From the NCBI GenBank assembly GCA_046719465.1, contig JBDNCV010000056.1, positions 1 through 23,627 on the forward strand: 23,627 bases of DNA, read 5' to 3'. How positions within the stretch are numbered: the first letter of the stretch is position 1; every line of letters begins with the position of its first letter. Under the pieces are notes generated by a model. That model did not search any database. It worked only from the letters and a program-made list of their open reading frames with translations, and was not told the DNA's origin. Source of the stretch: JANWYT01 sp046719465 (GTDB taxonomy: Bacteria > Chloroflexota > Anaerolineae > Aggregatilineales > Phototrophicaceae). The position numbers and the translations under genes were made by a program. Positions 22,684 through 23,627 of the stretch are shown here, in pieces.

Positions 22684-23507
22684 GGCTGCCTCACCTTCCA
22701 GCGCAGCCACAACAGCCCCAGCAGCGCATACGCCCCGGGCGCAAGGATCGCCGCCTGCCATGCCCCGTGGCAGCGACGGGTATACGTCAACAAGTCGCGG
22801 AAGAAAATGCGCCGCGCCTGCCAGTTGGCCGTTGACGACTTCTCATGATGCTCGATGACGGCGCTGCTGAGGAAGCGAAAGGGGCGGCGCAGGCGGGCGG
22901 CCAGCGCATCCTCAGGGAAGTACAGCAGCAAGTCGTCATCCATGCGCGCATCCTCGCGGCGCAGCAGCGTGCACGAGCCGGGCACGGCCTCCACGTCGCG
23001 GTCGGTGTCGCGCCCCCAGTCAGCGTACCAGAAGCGGCGGCGCAGCGCCTGCCCCACCCCGGGCAGCAGCGCCAGCGGCGTAAACGCGCCCCACAGATAG
23101 GCATAGGTGATGCGGCGCGAACACGTTTGCTGGATGCTCCCGTCGGGGTAGCGCAGTTGGCAGGTTGCGCCGGCGTAATCGGGGTGCGCATCCAGAAAGG
23201 CCACCATCGCCTGCACTGCGCCTGCTCGCACCACCGTATCAGGGTTGAGGAACAGCACATAGCGCCCACGCGCGGCCGCCGCGCCGAGGTTGTTGCCGCC
23301 GCAGTACCAACGGTTTTCCCCCTGTGCCAGCAGCACCACCTCAGGAAAGTCAGCGGTGACCATCGCAGCGCTGCCATCCGATGAGGCGTTGTCCACAACG
23401 ATGACCTCTGCTTCAGGCGCATGCGCTCGGAGCGAGGCCAAGCACGCCCGCAGCAGCTCGCGCGTGTTGTAGCTCACAATGACGATGGAAACGGTGGGGG
23501 AATTCAC
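22680..23507 (-). CDS. GT2 family glycosyltransferase
   Basis: The product is 275 residues of the GT-A fold, resembling rhamnosyltransferases such as WbbL. Motifs: SIVIVSYNTRELLRACLASL at the N-terminus, EVIVVDNASSDGSAAMV, NRWYCGGNNLGAAAARGRYV and LFLNPDTVV, where NPD takes the place of DxD. The usual MYxEDxDLCxR block reads LYFPEDALAARLRR, so one acidic residue and the Cys are changed. A hydrophobic segment (about 246-266) near the C-terminus may anchor it to the membrane. The start is GTG at 23507; no ATG, GTG or TTG lies in frame nearby upstream, and no clear ribosome binding site precedes it. It is the first gene of a two-gene operon with the CgeB-type transferase. Confidence 0.9.
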   Translation of the reverse strand: MNSPTVSIVIVSYNTRELLRACLASLRAHAPEAEVIVVDNASSDGSAAMVTADFPEVVLLAQGENRWYCGGNNLGAAAARGRYVLFLNPDTVVRAGAVQAMVAFLDAHPDYAGATCQLRYPDGSIQQTCSRRITYAYLWGAFTPLALLPGVGQALRRRFWYADWGRDTDRDVEAVPGSCTLLRREDARMDDDLLLYFPEDALAARLRRPFRFLSSAVIEHHEKSSTANWQARRIFFRDLLTYTRRCHGAWQAAILAPGAYALLGLLWLRWKVRQP

Positions 23508-23556
23508 AGTGACTGAAGGCTTTCGAGCGCGCAGCTTCTCATGAACACAAGCCGAT

Positions 23557-23586
23557 ATAGTAGCACAAATGACAAGAGCGCGTCAC
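23557..23586 (-). promoter_or_regulatory. Promoter candidate for the GT2-CgeB operon
   Basis: On the minus strand a -35 GTGACG (23581-23586; four of six) is 18 bases from a -10 TACTAT (23557-23562; four of six), preceded by TGC as an extended -10. The leader would be about 40 bases. The call is from consensus only. Confidence 0.4.
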
Positions 23587-23600
23587 GGCGTACTCTTATC

Positions 23601-23627
23601 GGGGAGTGTCTAAATCGCTGCTGATGT
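23601..23627 (+). repeat. Intergenic repeat module A, cut by the window end
   Basis: GGGGAGTGTCTAAATCGCTG followed by CTGATGT repeats the start of the 2246 and 13773 copies, including the spacing to GATG. The remainder lies outside the window. Confidence 0.75.

Overview
The window is GC-rich, densely coded bacterial chromosome. I infer a member of the Chloroflexota, probably an Anaerolineae-like lineage. The reasons are two lipoproteins with long Pro/Thr linkers behind an LAAC or LAGC lipobox, and short intergenic repeats of the type common in that phylum. No rRNA, tRNA, transposase or CRISPR array was seen, so the taxonomic call is an inference from style, not from a marker gene.

Layout. 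116-1259 (+): a two-helix membrane protein and a TPR protein, facing a DUF4272 protein (1263-2009, -). 2010-2575: no gene, filled with repeats. 2576-3991 (+): an FkbM methyltransferase and an FmdB-type zinc ribbon protein. 4209-7591 (-): an MFS transporter, then a coupled pair of inositol-monophosphatase-family enzyme and GT4 glycosyltransferase. 7828-8742 (+): a small membrane protein and a HEAT-repeat protein. 8924-13670 (-): a complete branched-chain amino-acid ABC importer in the order binding protein, livH, livM, livG, livF. 14045-15822 (-): an indole-glycerol-phosphate-synthase-like barrel that appears to have lost its catalytic residues, overlapping a lipoprotein gene. 16088-17080 (-): a UDP-glucose 4-epimerase. 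17342-18346 (+): a lipoprotein esterase. 18348-19268 (-): an EamA exporter. 19681-21537 (+): an SLC13-type permease with two TrkA-C domains. 21556-23507 (-): a GT2 and a CgeB-type glycosyltransferase.

How the genes fit together. The clearest functional unit is the amino-acid importer. Its binding-protein gene has its own extended -10 promoter and is separated from the permease and ATPase genes by a strong RNA hairpin. Several scattered genes (FkbM methyltransferase, GT4, GT2, CgeB, epimerase) point to cell-surface glycan synthesis, but they do not form one cluster. Gene overlaps of 1 to 4 bases mark translationally coupled pairs. Three convergent gene pairs end 1, 3 and 18 bases apart.

The most unusual items are the apparently dead IGPS paralogue coupled to a lipoprotein, the family of modular intergenic repeats, the binding protein without a lipobox, and the hairpin between the binding protein and permease genes.
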